Below are positions 9,147 to 25,133 of a stretch of 64,000 bases of DNA, piece after piece; positions within the stretch are counted from its first letter, which is position 1, and the number at the start of each line of letters is the position of its first letter. The DNA lies in assembly GCF_965638725.1 (NCBI RefSeq), contig NC_134970.1:6492001-6556000 (forward strand), read 5' to 3'. Source of the DNA: Aptenodytes patagonicus (lineage: Eukaryota; Chordata; Aves; Sphenisciformes; Spheniscidae). The translations under genes and the position numbers were made by a program. The notes under the pieces were generated by a model. That model did not search any database, had not been told where the DNA came from, and worked only from the letters and a program-made list of their open reading frames with translations.

Positions 9147-11901
9147 ATGCGATGCTCTGTGAAGCGCTCCCTCACAGCTGCACTTGCAGCCTCCTTCCTC
9201 CTCCTCCTCCTCCTCCTCCATGGGGGCAGCCGGCAGGAACAGGATCCCCTGGAGGTGAGTCCCCCAGCAGTGATGTCCCGCTGGAGGGGCCACTGGAGCA
9301 TCTTCCATCCCTGCCTGCCCCACACGGACCACAACCCCAGCTCTGCTCCCTTCCCTGCCCCATATCATCCCCTAACCCCAGCTCTGCCTTCTCTCCCTGG
9401 GGTTGCCCTGTGCACCTGGGCCTCCCCCGACCCAGGAGCTGGGAGGGCAGGACAGGGGCTCCCCCTGATTTCTGGGTCCCCCTGTTGTCATTCCCCCTTG
9501 CTCACGCGTGTCCATGGTGCTCTGGGGTCTGACCTGGCTGCCTGCGGCTCCCATCCAGGTGGAGCTTAGGGGCTTGACCCCAGACACGGTCCTGCAGCCG
9601 GAAGGAGCCCAGCGCATCCTCAGGGACATGGATGACCTCTCTGCACTCCGCAATGTCTCCTACCACCTCCTCGCTGGCTCCCTGTCACCCCACAAAAGTG
9701 AGTGGCTCCGGGACCCTGGACTGAGCAGGGTTCTGCATTTGCACATCTCTTCCATCGCAGCTGCATGTCCCAGCATGGACCTGCCCCATTGCTGCTGCTG
9801 CCGGGGTGGGGAGGGGTCTGCTTCCAACGTTTTTGGGACAGGGGACCTGCTGATACCTGATGACCTCCCCCCTCCCAGCCTTTGCGGCTCTGCCTGGGGA
9901 GATGGAGGGGTAGAGGAAGGTTCATGTGCTCCAAGTGTGGTCTGTGCTTCTGCACTTTGGGACTGTGGTGACCACAGACATTTTGGGGTTTCTTTTGGTT
10001 TCCCAGTTCTCTGTGGGAAGGGTGGCTGAGATCCCCTTTCTCCGGGGTTGTTTCCTGCTCTCCAGTCAGGAAGGTGGAGGTGGTGGGGCTGGACCACCGG
10101 GAGAACCGCATAGTGTGGGAGATGTGGGTCAAGCTCTTTAACAGGTGCACGAAAAACAATTCACGTGCAACTACCATGGTTGCACTGTGGAGCTTAGGGC
10201 AGCCCCACACGAGCCCATGCTGAAACCGGAGGTCCGGTACGTGCACGGTGCTGCACAGACCAGCAGCAAGAGAAGCTGCAGCGAAGCTGAACAAATGCAG
10301 CCACAGCTGGGCTGTGGGGAGGGCAGAAGGATGCCTCGTCCCAGTGCGGTTGCATCTCTGCAAGGTTCAGAGTAGGGTAGGGGCATGCTTCCAGGATGTG
10401 TAGCCAAGCCACAAAGCCATCCCTGCCCCATAGACTGTCTCTGCACTGTTCCTTCCCCAGGTTTGGCTTTTTTAAAGGTGTTTTTCCCAAATATTTCTTC
10501 TTCAGAGGAGCCCCTGACTTCTCGTCCTGTCCTGTCCCTGGCATTTGGGCCAATTTTGGGCACCTCCTGAGACACTGGGGGCTTCAGCTTCAGAAAGGAC
10601 CTGCCGGCCTTAGACATGGATAAATAGCATTAACCGCGCAGGTTGGCCATGTAGAGCTTTTTGGAGCCCCCTCCTTGTGGCTTGCAGGGAAAAACCTCAC
10701 TGCGGTGCATCCCAGGTCACCCCTCAGCCTGCTAATGCCTTTCCTTTGCCTTGCAGAATTCTTGACGGTGGGATTGGCGTCGGTGCGGCGGCCGCGTGGC
10801 TACTACCTCCCGGCCACACTCCAGTCCCTCTTCAAGCAGTCGACAGAGGAGGAGCTGCAGGAGATGGTGGTGGTGGTGCACCTGGCCGACGCGGACCCCA
10901 TATGGAATGTGCGCGTGGCCACCAACATCGCCCATAAGTTTGCTCACCACATCCTCCTGGGCCGGCTCCTGCTTATCCACACTCCCCACGAGTTTTACCC
11001 CACCCTGGAGGGCCTCAAAAGAAACTACAACGACCCAGAGGAGCGGGTGAGGTTCAGGTCCAAGCAGAATGTGGACTATGCCTTCCTCCTCGCCTTCGCC
11101 GCCAACCTCTCCTCCTACTACTTGATGATCGAGGATGATGTGTGGTGCGCCAAGTCCTTCTTGACAGCCATCCGCAAGGCACTGGCTTCCCAGGAGGGCT
11201 CCTACTGGGCCACCCTTGAGTTCTCCAAGCTGGGCTACATCGGTAAGCTCTACCACTCCAGTGACCTTCCTCGCCTGGCTCGCTTCCTCCTCCTCTTCTA
11301 CCAGGAGATGCCCTGCGACTGGCTGCTGGTCCACTTCCGCCTCCTGCTCACCCAGAAGGATGTCATCCGCTTCAAGCCCTCCCTCTTCCAGCACATGGGC
11401 CTCTACTCCTCCTTCCAGGGCACTGTCAACCGTCTGGAGGACGACGAGTTCCAGGCTGATGCCTTGGACCTTCCGGACAACCCGCCAGCGGCCTTGTTCA
11501 CCAGCATGTCTGTCTTTGAGAACTACGAGCCTCTCAAGGCTTACAGCACAGCAGAGGGGTATTTTTGGGGGAAAGACCCAGCAGCCGGCAGCGTCTTCTC
11601 CATTGTCTTCCAGCAGCCGGCCCGCGTCACCCGTGTCCGGGTGCGCACAGGCTCCGACGAGCGGCGGGGTGATTTCCTGCACGCGGGGGTGCTGGAGCTG
11701 GGCCGACGGCGGCGGGCCGACGGCTGGGACTGCTCTGCCTACACCACCGTGGGCACCTTCGAGAAGGGGACCTTTGAGCAGCGGGGGCTGGAGAGGGGCA
11801 TGCCCGGCCCCGTGGAGTGCGTGAGGATCCGAGTAACCCAGGACCAGAGCGAGTGGCTCATCATCCAGAGCATCGACATCTGGACCACGGGAGGCACCTG
11901 A
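9147..11901 (+). CDS. MGAT4C-like N-acetylglucosaminyltransferase (MGAT4 family, probable MGAT4E lineage)
   Basis: Coding exons 9147-9254, 9559-9697 and 10757-11901 (phases 0 and 1 between them) give 464 codons, 463 aa. Each junction has AG/GT signals (GAG|GTGAGT, CATCCAG|GTGG, AAAA|GTGAGT, TTGCAG|AATT). Residues 1-36 form a type II signal anchor: basic K6/R7, then a leucine-rich membrane segment at about 9-24. The split codon joins SLSPHKK to FLTVGLASV, contiguous as in MGAT4C. The catalytic domain holds the EDD acidic motif (residues 208-210, in MIEDDVWC), [17 protein letters not shown] upstream and [13 protein letters not shown] downstream. A C-terminal lectin-like region ends [15 protein letters not shown]4 enzymes add beta-1,4-linked GlcNAc to the alpha-1,3 mannose arm of N-glycans in the Golgi. 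Closest by eye to MGAT4C; the 1q32-type neighbours suggest MGAT4E, a pseudogene in humans. Activity is untested. The start ATG has G at -3. Confidence 0.9.
9195..9223 (+). repeat. (CTC)n trinucleotide run inside the signal anchor
   Basis: A CTC/TCC repeat of about eight units encodes the leucine run of the transmembrane anchor of the MGAT4-like protein. Length changes in threes would lengthen or shorten the anchor without a frameshift. Confidence 0.75.
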
Positions 11902-11984
11902 CCGGGGCCGTGTTGGGTTGCCAAAGCAGCTGGATTTTGTACTGAGAGGTCCCTTATTTTTCTCACTGCCTTTTTTGATAAGGA

Positions 11985-11990
11985 ATTAAA
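11985..11990 (+). terminator. Poly(A) signal of the MGAT4-like gene
   Basis: ATTAAA, the commonest variant signal, lies 84 bases after the TGA stop (11899-11901). No AATAAA occurs nearby, so a short 3' UTR ending near 12005-12015 is likely. Confidence 0.6.
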
Positions 11991-13361
11991 TTATTGACTC
12001 CCGCTGGCGCTGCCGCCTGTCTCCGGAGGGATGGCAGCCGCTGCCGTGGGATGTGGATGGGGCCGGGAGCAGGGCCCACCAGGCTGCGCCTGCTTGGGGG
12101 ATGCCCCAGCGAGCAGTGCAGGGGGGGTGGGGAGGAGCAGAGGCTTGGGAATTTCAGGCTCGGCAGCAGAAAAACATTTCCTCCCAGGGAGGATGGTGCA
12201 CAGGACAGAGCTAATCAGCTAATTAACCAGGCAGTGGCATTTTTTGCAACCTCTTCACACCATCCCTTCCCCATCTGAGTTTTCTAACCCACCGACTCCC
12301 AGTTTCTAACCTGCAGCTTTTTTCCTCTCCTATGCCATTTTCAAGCTGTTCCTGGGAGGGGCCAGGGGAAGATATGGGGGTGCTGCTCACCAAACCCCTC
12401 GCCCTCCAGGATCAGGGACCCAAGGGTCTGGTCGCTGGGAGCAGGACCCCCACCACTGGCGATCACTGAGGTCTCTGTGCTGATCAGAGGGGCACCGGCC
12501 ACCAGATGGACCCATCGCACCGGCTCAGTCCCTGCACAGCAGCTGGGGCAGCCCTCATCCAGCCACTGCCTGTTCAGATCCTTCAAACAGATTTTTTTCC
12601 CCCACTCGGGGGGGCTGCAGTTCCCAGGGATCACACCCCGTGTCCATGAGGGATTCACACCGAGAGGGAAGGACAGGGAAGATGGGGTTTCTAGAAGGGG
12701 GAGAAAGTTCCAACGATTGAGGACCACAGAACAAGGATGGGTAAGGAAAATGTGACCTCGGTGTGTTGTGAAGCTCTGGGTACCTTTTAGCCCGGCGAGG
12801 TGCTGAAGGGTGACCGGGGTACAGGCAGGCTGCAGGCACAAATCCCCCGAAAAGCTTCTGTTCGGATTCATCTGGCAGGACCAGCTTGGAGGGCTGGATC
12901 CTGCTGGGCAGCTCGACCAAAGCCTGTTGGCACTAGTGTGCAAGGCGGTGACCAGCGCCTCTCCCAATTAGGCTTTTACCAACAATTGCTCAGCTTTCAA
13001 CAAACAAGGAGGAATTCTGATCTGCTTGGCCTTCCCGCGAGACAGCTCGGAGCAGTCTGTTGCTAACCTGTGCCAAGCAGGACTGCTCTGGTTTGCCAGT
13101 GTTTTAAGCCCGGCTCTCCTGGAGCAAGACAGTCACCTCGGAGCACAGACAGGCACAAACCAGTGCCAGGGGACCCACCTGCAGTGCCGAAACACCCGAG
13201 TGCCGTAACCACAGCTCGGTCTCGAGGTCCCGCATCAACTTGCCTGCCGGGCACTGGAAGGCAGCCTGGAGAGCAGCCGCTCAGTGCTGGGAGCCCCAGA
13301 CCTGGCGTGATGGGATTTTTCCCTGAAAAAAAGCCAGCCACGTAATAGATCTTTGTCTGCA
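11991..13361. other. Intergenic region between convergent genes
   Basis: About 1.3 kb separating the 3' ends of the + strand MGAT4-like gene and the - strand TMEM9 gene. GC-rich, with no recognisable exon or repeat on either strand; the open frames here lack splice context and similarity. Confidence 0.6.
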
Positions 13362-13367
13362 TTTAAT
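13362..13367 (-). terminator. TMEM9: Probable TMEM9 poly(A) signal
   Basis: TTTAAT on the + strand reads ATTAAA on the - strand, about 1.1 kb beyond the TMEM9 stop. No AATAAA is seen on the - strand between the stop and this point. This gives a 3' UTR of about 14460 down to 13345. Confidence 0.5.
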
Positions 13368-13763
13368 ACAGAGATGCTACATGATAAACTCCAGCCACTT
13401 CCTGACATTATCAATGTTCTCAGTGGGATCGATATACACATTGCCGAATCACTTGAAGTTTCCTCCACACAGCCCAAGTACAGTCAGAGCTCTCGGAGTG
13501 TTTCGAGTAGCACAAGTGTCCCTTTTCCAGGGCCCCAAGACCCAGACAAGTGTTTACAGTGCTCCAGTAAAGTCTTTACCCCAGTTCTCTTGGACACAAA
13601 TGCCCCTGACCACACTGTGAGAGCGTCAAGGGTTACTAACATGGGTACAAAGCAGGAAAAGATATAAATGTAAGTCAACCTTTTACCTGTTGGTCTCTTA
13701 CTTGTGAATGTACTAATCAGTTGTGATATTCACCTACACAGAAACAAGCTGCAGTCTCAGTTA

Positions 13764-13828
13764 TGCTGGTGTAAATCTGGACAGACTCCACTGAATAGAG
13801 TGGAAATCCACTCGGTTTACACCAGGGT
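13764..13828. repeat. Imperfect palindromic repeat (ancient MITE-like) in the TMEM9 3' UTR
   Basis: CTGGTGTAAA (13766-13775) is matched by TTTACACCAG (13816-13825), with a partly complementary interior built around CCACTGAATAGAGTGG. The pattern of GTGTAAAT arms around a CCACTGAA centre resembles a palindromic repeat I recall as widespread in turtle, crocodile and bird DNA. The palindrome is seen directly; the family assignment is from memory. Confidence 0.5.
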
Positions 13829-14460
13829 AAGTGCAAGCAGCAGCTGACCACTGGCAGGGAACCCCCTCCTCCTCCTTCCAGTGCAATGCACTTGTCTCAG
13901 CACAACGACGCCCAATTAAGATCGGTGCAAACTGGAGGAGGAGGAGGAGGAGGCGGCTTCTTCGTCCTGGAGGAGCGCCACATGAAAATTACCCTGCTAT
14001 TTTTATCCCAGGAAGACTCAGCCAGCTTGCAAACACTCCATACCGAGACCCCTGTCTCCGATGCAGGGGTGGGCTGATGGAGACTTCAGTCCCAGCAAGC
14101 AGTGCCCACAGGGTCCAGCACAGTGCACTGGAGCTGCAGCCCCTGCCCGAGTCAGCCCGTGAAGCGGGGCAGCAGCGCTGCACATGACCGACTATTTACA
14201 TGCAGCCACAGGGCTAACGATCAGCGCAGATCTCAGCCGGGCAAGGGTTAAGGAGCCTCTGGGCTGAGAGGTAGAGGGCAAGGGGACAAAACCAGAGGCA
14301 AGCATTTTGGTCTGCTTCTCTCTATGAAGACGGTAAATCAGAGAGGGTTAGAGCTTTCAGTCAAACACCACGGATGTCCTGAAGGATGACTTGCTGTCTG
14401 TCTTGACCAGCAGAGCTACCCTGTCTCTTGGGAAGTGGTGCCGCATAGCTTGGCAAAGGT

Positions 14461-18604
<4,144 letters not shown>

Positions 18605-18610
18605 GGAAGC

Positions 18611-20994
18611 CTGAGGAAACAAAAATTCACATCCAGGATAGAGGATCTCAGGTGAATGCAACCAAAATGAGTTAGTTTGAACTTTCTTTTTTGGGCCACT
18701 TGCCTCTATTTGGCCCAGGAAGTAGAAATTTATCCCTGAATCAAGGCTGATGCCAGTCAGAAACTCCTGGAAACACTTTACACAGATCCCAAGAAACACT
18801 CCTATCAAAAAAGCTTCCACCATCTAGAGCCATACCTCCAAACTACCACAGTCCTGCAAAAAATATTGCTGACTTCCTTACAGTTTGGCTTCTGCAACTC
18901 CACATCACCTCCTGTTTCTCTCTTACTATTGTGGAGCTCTGCAACAGGTATTTTGCTGCTGACAGTTTTGCCCAGTAAAAAATACAGAACCAGGAAAACC
19001 ACAGATCAGGAGTGGCCTAAAGAAGTACACTGGGACCTCCTTGCTGTACTGTATAATACATGTTAAATCATTCATCTTCTGATACTGAAGTTTTGCCTCT
19101 GAAGGGGTCAGTGCATTTTCCTCTCTTGCGAGCCATGAACTATGGCAAGGGGGTGGAATATTTACCAATTCCTAAACCTCCTTTACCCCAAGATACCTGT
19201 TCAGTAAAATCCTAATTTTTTAAAATTATTTCAAGTTGCTAGCTCGGTGAATGCATTATATGCCTTTTGCTACATACGCATAGATAAAGTTGTTCTAGAG
19301 ACATGTATGTGCACAAATCCAAAAGAATATGAGATCATTTTCTTTGCCACAAAAAGCAAAGTTAGTCTTAACAAGGCTGGCATTCGCATTCGCAATGGCA
19401 GCACGCTTGGAGACAAAAGGCCCTGCAGGCCTCATGGTGCCACCTTGGGGAGCACTCTGAAAAGCCACTTCAGCACAGCTTTATTCAGGGAAGGTAATTT
19501 ACACCTTCATTAATCAGCTCCATACAGCACAGGTAATCCCACAGCTAACTCCGGGTACTTATACTCTATTACCTAACATAATTCCGTTAGTATTTACATC
19601 ACTGGAATATTCTACCACCGCTTGCTTTATCTTATGTCAACACTCTAAAAATTAATGTAAGTAATTCTTCATCGATTTTACGCATACACCAAGTTCCTCT
19701 CTTCTTTATCTAAAGAAAACACCAGCCACTTCTAACAAGCTGACCTGCCAAAAACCATCAAAATGCATTCCAGTCTTATCAGCTTATCGCAGGATTTCTT
19801 AACCCTTTGCACCTCAGTTAGCAGAAACCTTCTCAAACGATGGTTCTTTCTTTGGAGACACCCTTGCATGTCAGGGTTTTAGCTCTTCATCAGAAATGCT
19901 GGCTAACGTATGACTTATCTGAGCTGCACAGTGCACGTTCCCCATTGTAAGTGTTTTTGGACTACTACTTGTCTGAATTTTTAACCCAACAATGGAGCGC
20001 GTACCTGGAATTCGGTTTTAGCCTGCTCAACTGAATTCAGATCATCCGAACAACTTGTAACTGTCATTTTTAATAAAAGCAGGGGAAAACACATGATCTA
20101 TTATACCATGTTTACCAGCAACAAAATAAAAGCTTGGAATGACACCTAGACAGAATCCACCCATCATGAACTGTAGAACACCAGAGGCCACACGAAGGCC
20201 AATTTACGTGTAGTTCTTTGCAAGTTTGACAGCATACGTTCAAAGGGGCACTTACACACATGCCTTAAAGCTGTTGTTTTCCAGGCAATCAGCCAAGCTT
20301 ACAGCAGCCATCTGTCTAAAAGCATCTGTATCTGGACCAAAATCCAACGGCGCTGTGAATGACAGGGGAGGAGAGGGACTCACGCGTGGTTAAGGTCTCT
20401 GACATCGTGACTGAGGAGCGTGGCAGCTCCCAGGCATGAACCCCCCCTCAAAAGGGGGCCCACAGCACAACTGCACGCATCCGCCCTGTGCCCCTTCTCC
20501 CTGGAGCAACCCCAATAAACTCCTCACCTTTAACACCACCCGGAGCCCTCCCAAGACTAAATCTACGACGGCTCCGACACGTTGCCCACCACCGCCCCAG
20601 CCCGGGGTCTGTGCTCTAACCACCTCCCGCAACGAACCGACCCACTCGCACCCCCGGTTCCAGGCCAGGAGCCGGCCCCTTCGCGAGGAGCGGGGCTTCC
20701 GCCGGCGGCGACGCCTCGACTCCCGCCGAAGGGCCGCGGATGCTCGGCCCTGCGGGGGTTTCCACGACCCAGCCCCACCCCGCTCCAGGGGGCCGGCCTC
20801 CCGGGATGCCTCCGGTAATCCAGGCCGCCGCCACTGGAGCGCCCCCACCCACCGAGCAACCGACCACCGGGCTCCCTCACAGCCCCGCCCCGGCGAGACC
20901 CCTCACGGCCCGGGCCCCTGGGGGCGGGGGGGGAGCGGAGCAGGGACGGGGCCCGGCCCGGCCTCCCCTCAGGCCGCCCCCAGCGCAGCACCGG
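18611..20994 (-). other. TMEM9: TMEM9 5' UTR intron
   Basis: About 2.4 kb between the inferred noncoding exon and the start-codon exon. AT-richer than the promoter; no exon or repeat recognised in it. Confidence 0.5.
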
Positions 20995-21400
20995 CCCTAC
21001 CTGCGGCGCGACGCCGGCGAGGGACGCTCACCACCCCCGGCCCCGGCCCCTGCAAGCCCCACCCCCGCCCTGGTTCTTGCACGCTCATTGGTTGCAGCGG
21101 GTGACGCCCAGTGACAGGCAGTACCCGCGGCCAGTCGGAAGGCAGGTCGCCCCACCGGGTCCTGAGGAGCGGGTTCGCACCCCCTTCCCGCCCCTCAGAG
21201 CTGAGGGGACGGGCGGGCAGCACCGGCGGTGATCGGCCCCCAGGCCCCGGGAGTGCCCGGACGGGATCGCTATTGCCAGACGGTGTTAGGCGGACCTGGT
21301 CTGGGGCAGCTCCCACCCGGCTCCCCTCTCGTCGGGCAGGCCAGGCCGCCCCGTCCTGGGGCTCAGCCGCAAGAGAGCCCCGTTCTCCCTCAGAGCAGCG
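20560..21400 (-). promoter_or_regulatory. TMEM9: CpG-island promoter and noncoding first exon of TMEM9
   Basis: Dense CpG, above 70% GC by eye. On the - strand a GGGCGGGG GC box (21063-21070) and a CCAAT box (21087-21091) lie just upstream of a donor-like CGCAG|GTAGGG (exon end 21001, donor 20995-21000). The acceptor before 18610 (CCTCAG|GCTTCC) completes the 5' UTR intron. No TATA box is seen, as usual for a housekeeping promoter. Possible divergent transcription on the + strand cannot be judged. Confidence 0.6.
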
Positions 21401-24400
21401 GGCTCTGCCTGCCGGACCTGCTCCCCTCAGCTGGTCTGTGCCCCTCAGCTGGCCTTGCACCATTCACACCAAAGGTGTTGCTCTGACCATCAAAGGGGAA
21501 AATCCGGGCCACAGCGGTGCCCTTGGTTATGTTTTTTGGCTGATGCATGGTTATAAATGATATTCATGATCCTCTAGGCTCAAAGGCCGCGGGTCTGCAA
21601 TCAATCTCTTGTTTTAGAAACCAGTGACTCATTTTTGCTCCATCATTGTGCCAAGAAGAATGTTGGGCCTTTCCAAGGCCATGGGGTCTTGTGTTTGCCC
21701 TCTTTGGGCATTTCTGAGATCTGGCTCTAGAAGTATCTCGGTTTTGCCCCATTTTCTGTGGCCACACCCTTAACTGCAGGTGTGGAAATAGCCTTGGCCT
21801 TGGCCCTGCTCCTTTGGCAGCTCCCTGGGAAGCTCTGCTCTGCAGCTGGGTGGGTTGAATTGCTTCTCCGCTCACTCCGGCATTCTGCTGATTTACCTGA
21901 GCTCTATGTCTATGGTGCTGGATAAAGTCAGGGTCTAATTCTCTTTCAGGTAAAAAGCATCAATTGGTGGAAGGGGAAAAAAAGAGACCCAAACCTCTGA
22001 TTTAACTTCTTGAAACCTTCCGGCTGGTGGCTGGAGCGGCTGTGCCTCACCTGGGATGGGCCCGGGCAGGGGGAGGCCTTTCTGGGCCATCTCTCTGTCT
22101 AGTGATGGGGCTGCTCCGTGCAGCACTGCAGCCCCATCCCGCCTCGGTGGCAGGAACCTGTCTGCAATGAATGCCGTGGGGAGCCATGGGAGGGGTGTTT
22201 CCAGTCTGACAGAGTTTGCTTCTTTGATGAAAAAAAAAATGAGAAGGCTGAGGTGAGATATATTCAGCCAGAAATATGTGTAAATCAGAGGGGAATGTCT
22301 GTGTGGCGTAGATAGTTTTAACTTTTTAGAAAGGAGTAAATTGATTGAGACTGCTTGTTTTAGGGTTTGTAGAAGGTATAGACTGTGGAGACTGCCAGCC
22401 TTTAAGTGTCCCACACTGCTCCATGCACCCAGGTATGGCAATTACTGATGTAAAAGCATTTTCTCACCCCATTGCTGTAATGTGTAAAATTGTGACCCTG
22501 CCACGGCTGCATTCCCCCCACACTCAGCTAGACCGTGGCCTGTGTCAGCTGGACTGATCCAAGGAAATACTCCATGAGAATAATCCTGGGTATTAGATGC
22601 ACAAGGGACTTCTAATTCCTTCCTCTTACTCCAGTGTTGCTGAGCGGAAGAACATCTTTGGTGCTAACTTGCCACTCTCACTTCAGAGCAGAACCTTAGG
22701 CCTGGCTGCGGGACACTGTCAATGTTGTGAAATGACTGAGTTTTTACAGGTTTAAAAGCCAGATGACCACTGGGATTTTATGTTACCAACTTTCCGGCAC
22801 GATTGGTGAAGAGGTATTTTTACCTTCTCTGACCTCCCTGTTGTCACAGCAATCTGTTTTCCTGTGTTCTTTTGCAGCCCAAAGGTACATATCACTGCTG
22901 CTTGTGGGGCTGGAGTAAGCTGGATAGACACCTGGAGGAAGCAGCCTGAACTGGTGACAAGACACTGAGCAATCCCCTTGGAGTAAGTAAAGGAACAGCC
23001 CAGGCAGCTGAGACACCGAATGCAGGGATCAGGTTTTTTAGGTGAGTGCCTCAAAGGCAGACCCACCAAATACAAGGTGAGCTTGAAAGTTGCATTTCAG
23101 TGTCAAGTCCCTTTTTCAAGAGACTGGTTTCCAATTCCTTGGAAGGGAAGGTTAGCTGCGTGTGCATTTCCTTTGTAGTGGTGGGAGGGAGATCTCACAC
23201 ACAACACCTCTAGGAAACCATTTTCTCTTCCCTTTCTTGCTGGCTTTCCCCGTGCCCAGCAGCCTTTTTGTCTGTCCCAGGTAACTCGGACGCAGCGGGC
23301 TCAGTTATCTTCTGGATGTCATCCCTGTTGCTGTGTTTAAAGCCCAGCAGCAGTGGAGAAAGAGAGAGTTTGGCTGGAGGGAGCAGGATTTGCTGCTTTA
23401 TTTCTCACTACCTGTTGCTCAGCCTTGTCCTCATTCATAAGTGCACCACTATACAGATCCAACAGATGTGGTCACGTTTCCTGAATTTCTCGGTGTGCTG
23501 AATGCAGGTCCCTTCAAAAATCTAGCTCCAGTAGTGGGTCCTGAACCCTTAGAGGTCTTGCCCTGGATTCCGAGTAATTTGGGTTGATGTTAGCCACTGA
23601 AACTGGCCTGTGACTTGCACAGTGGTCTGGCAAGAGGCTTCATCGTACTTTGGAGACCGCAGGATTAGCAATGGCTGTGTGGGGCTGTTCATTCCTGATT
23701 TCTGCCTCTCACTTTTTTGGCAGCGGACAGGTGAGAGAGGTGCCTCAGAGGAGCTTTCCATAGGCAGTGTCCTGGGAATAGAGGCCAAACACAGTTCATC
23801 TGGCATGGAGGGAGAGGGAATCGGAGATCAGCATAGGAAACAAAGAAACACAAATATGTAAAAGAGGGGAAATGCATCAGGCGTCGCTGTTAATGCCCTG
23901 AACTCTCCCCTTACCGATGCAATTAGTTCTTACTGGTATTCGTGGTGTCAGCTTCTGAAGGACAGGTGGCATTTTTGTTACCATGACCAGCGGCTAAGGA
24001 CACACAAGAACAGCTTGTCCTTGTTCTTTCTGGAAACGGGTGTTAGCAACTATGCTGCAAACCTTCTTCTGGCACAACAATGGGGTCACATCAGCTGCCA
24101 GATATTTAAAGGGCAATTTATTTTAAATTGTAAACAAACAGATTGACTTGTAAGTATCCTGGAGATACAGCCTACCAATATAAAAGGCATCCTATAATTC
24201 CGGGAGAAGACACTTCATTCTTCAGCTGCAACAAAATGATCTGGTCTTTGTATTAAGCACGAAATGAAATTTGCTCGCAAAATGCTTTCAGAATTGTAAA
24301 CTGAAAAGAGAGGATGCAAGGGTGCTTGGGCATTGGGCCAACCTCTTTGAGCTCTCTTCCTTGTGTGGGAAGGTTGATTAGACCAAGGAGTAGCAATTCT

Positions 24401-24455
24401 TCTCTCTTTTGCTGTCAGCTCCCTTACAACTCCAAGGAAGTGGCTTCTGGTGACG

Positions 24456-24515
24456 TGCCTCAGTTTCCTCAATCAAGTGGTATGCAGCAGTGCTATAGGG
24501 TTTCTGTGAGAGTGA
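24456..24515 (+). repeat. MIR-like SINE fragment
   Basis: GTGCCTCAGTTTCCTCA followed by a degraded segment and ATAGGGTTTCTGTGAG follows the order of the 3' half of the MIR consensus (CCTCAGTTTCCTCATCTG then ATAGGGTTGTTGTGAG). Short and diverged. Confidence 0.45.
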
Positions 24516-25133
24516 CTGAAGGACGTGTGAGGATCACAAGAACTGCTTGTGAGGGTGCGTTAAGATCTCAATGTGAAAGACCTGACAATCTTAAAAAGAC
24601 GTGTAGAAGCCTCATAGAGATTTCTGAGCATATGTTAATGAACAAACATTGTCAGTCACAGGCAGAAGCAGCTGGTGTGTGCGTGGGGGTTGTCAGAAGA
24701 TGTGGCTTTCCCAGCATGCTGGACTGATAACCCAGGAGATACAGTGTCAGTATGTGCCCTGTGGTCATGCACAGACAGGCTGGTGTTGTGAAGGACCCTC
24801 TGTCAGGCATGACCTCCCATGGGATGAACAGGGTAGAGAACAACCATTAATGTAACAGCCATGAAGGGATAAATCTGGACCATGGAATTTGGTGTTGGGT
24901 CTCATAGCTCACAGCTGTGCGGCAGTTGCTCACTTGCACCTTGAAGTGCGATGGTGAGGAGACTCGTAGCGTTGGCGGCGGGGTGTCTCTGGGGCGGCAA
25001 GGGGGGAACAACCCAGGCATGGCTTACGTCCCAAAGGGCTTGACTCATGCTTCTCCACCTTAGTTGCATTAACCGTTTCGTAGGCTGCTTCTGCCCCTAG
25101 ATTGGAAACCCATTTCCAGTCTAAATATTCACA

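Noticed and set aside
10732-11682. 316-codon open frame antisense to the MGAT4-like last exon
   Set aside because: It mirrors the GC3-rich coding exon exactly and has no similarity of its own; a shadow frame of strongly biased codons.
20436-21104. 222-codon + strand frame in the TMEM9 CpG island
   Set aside because: Proline/arginine-rich composition is what GC-rich promoter DNA yields; no homology or splice context, and it overlaps the inferred TMEM9 first exon.
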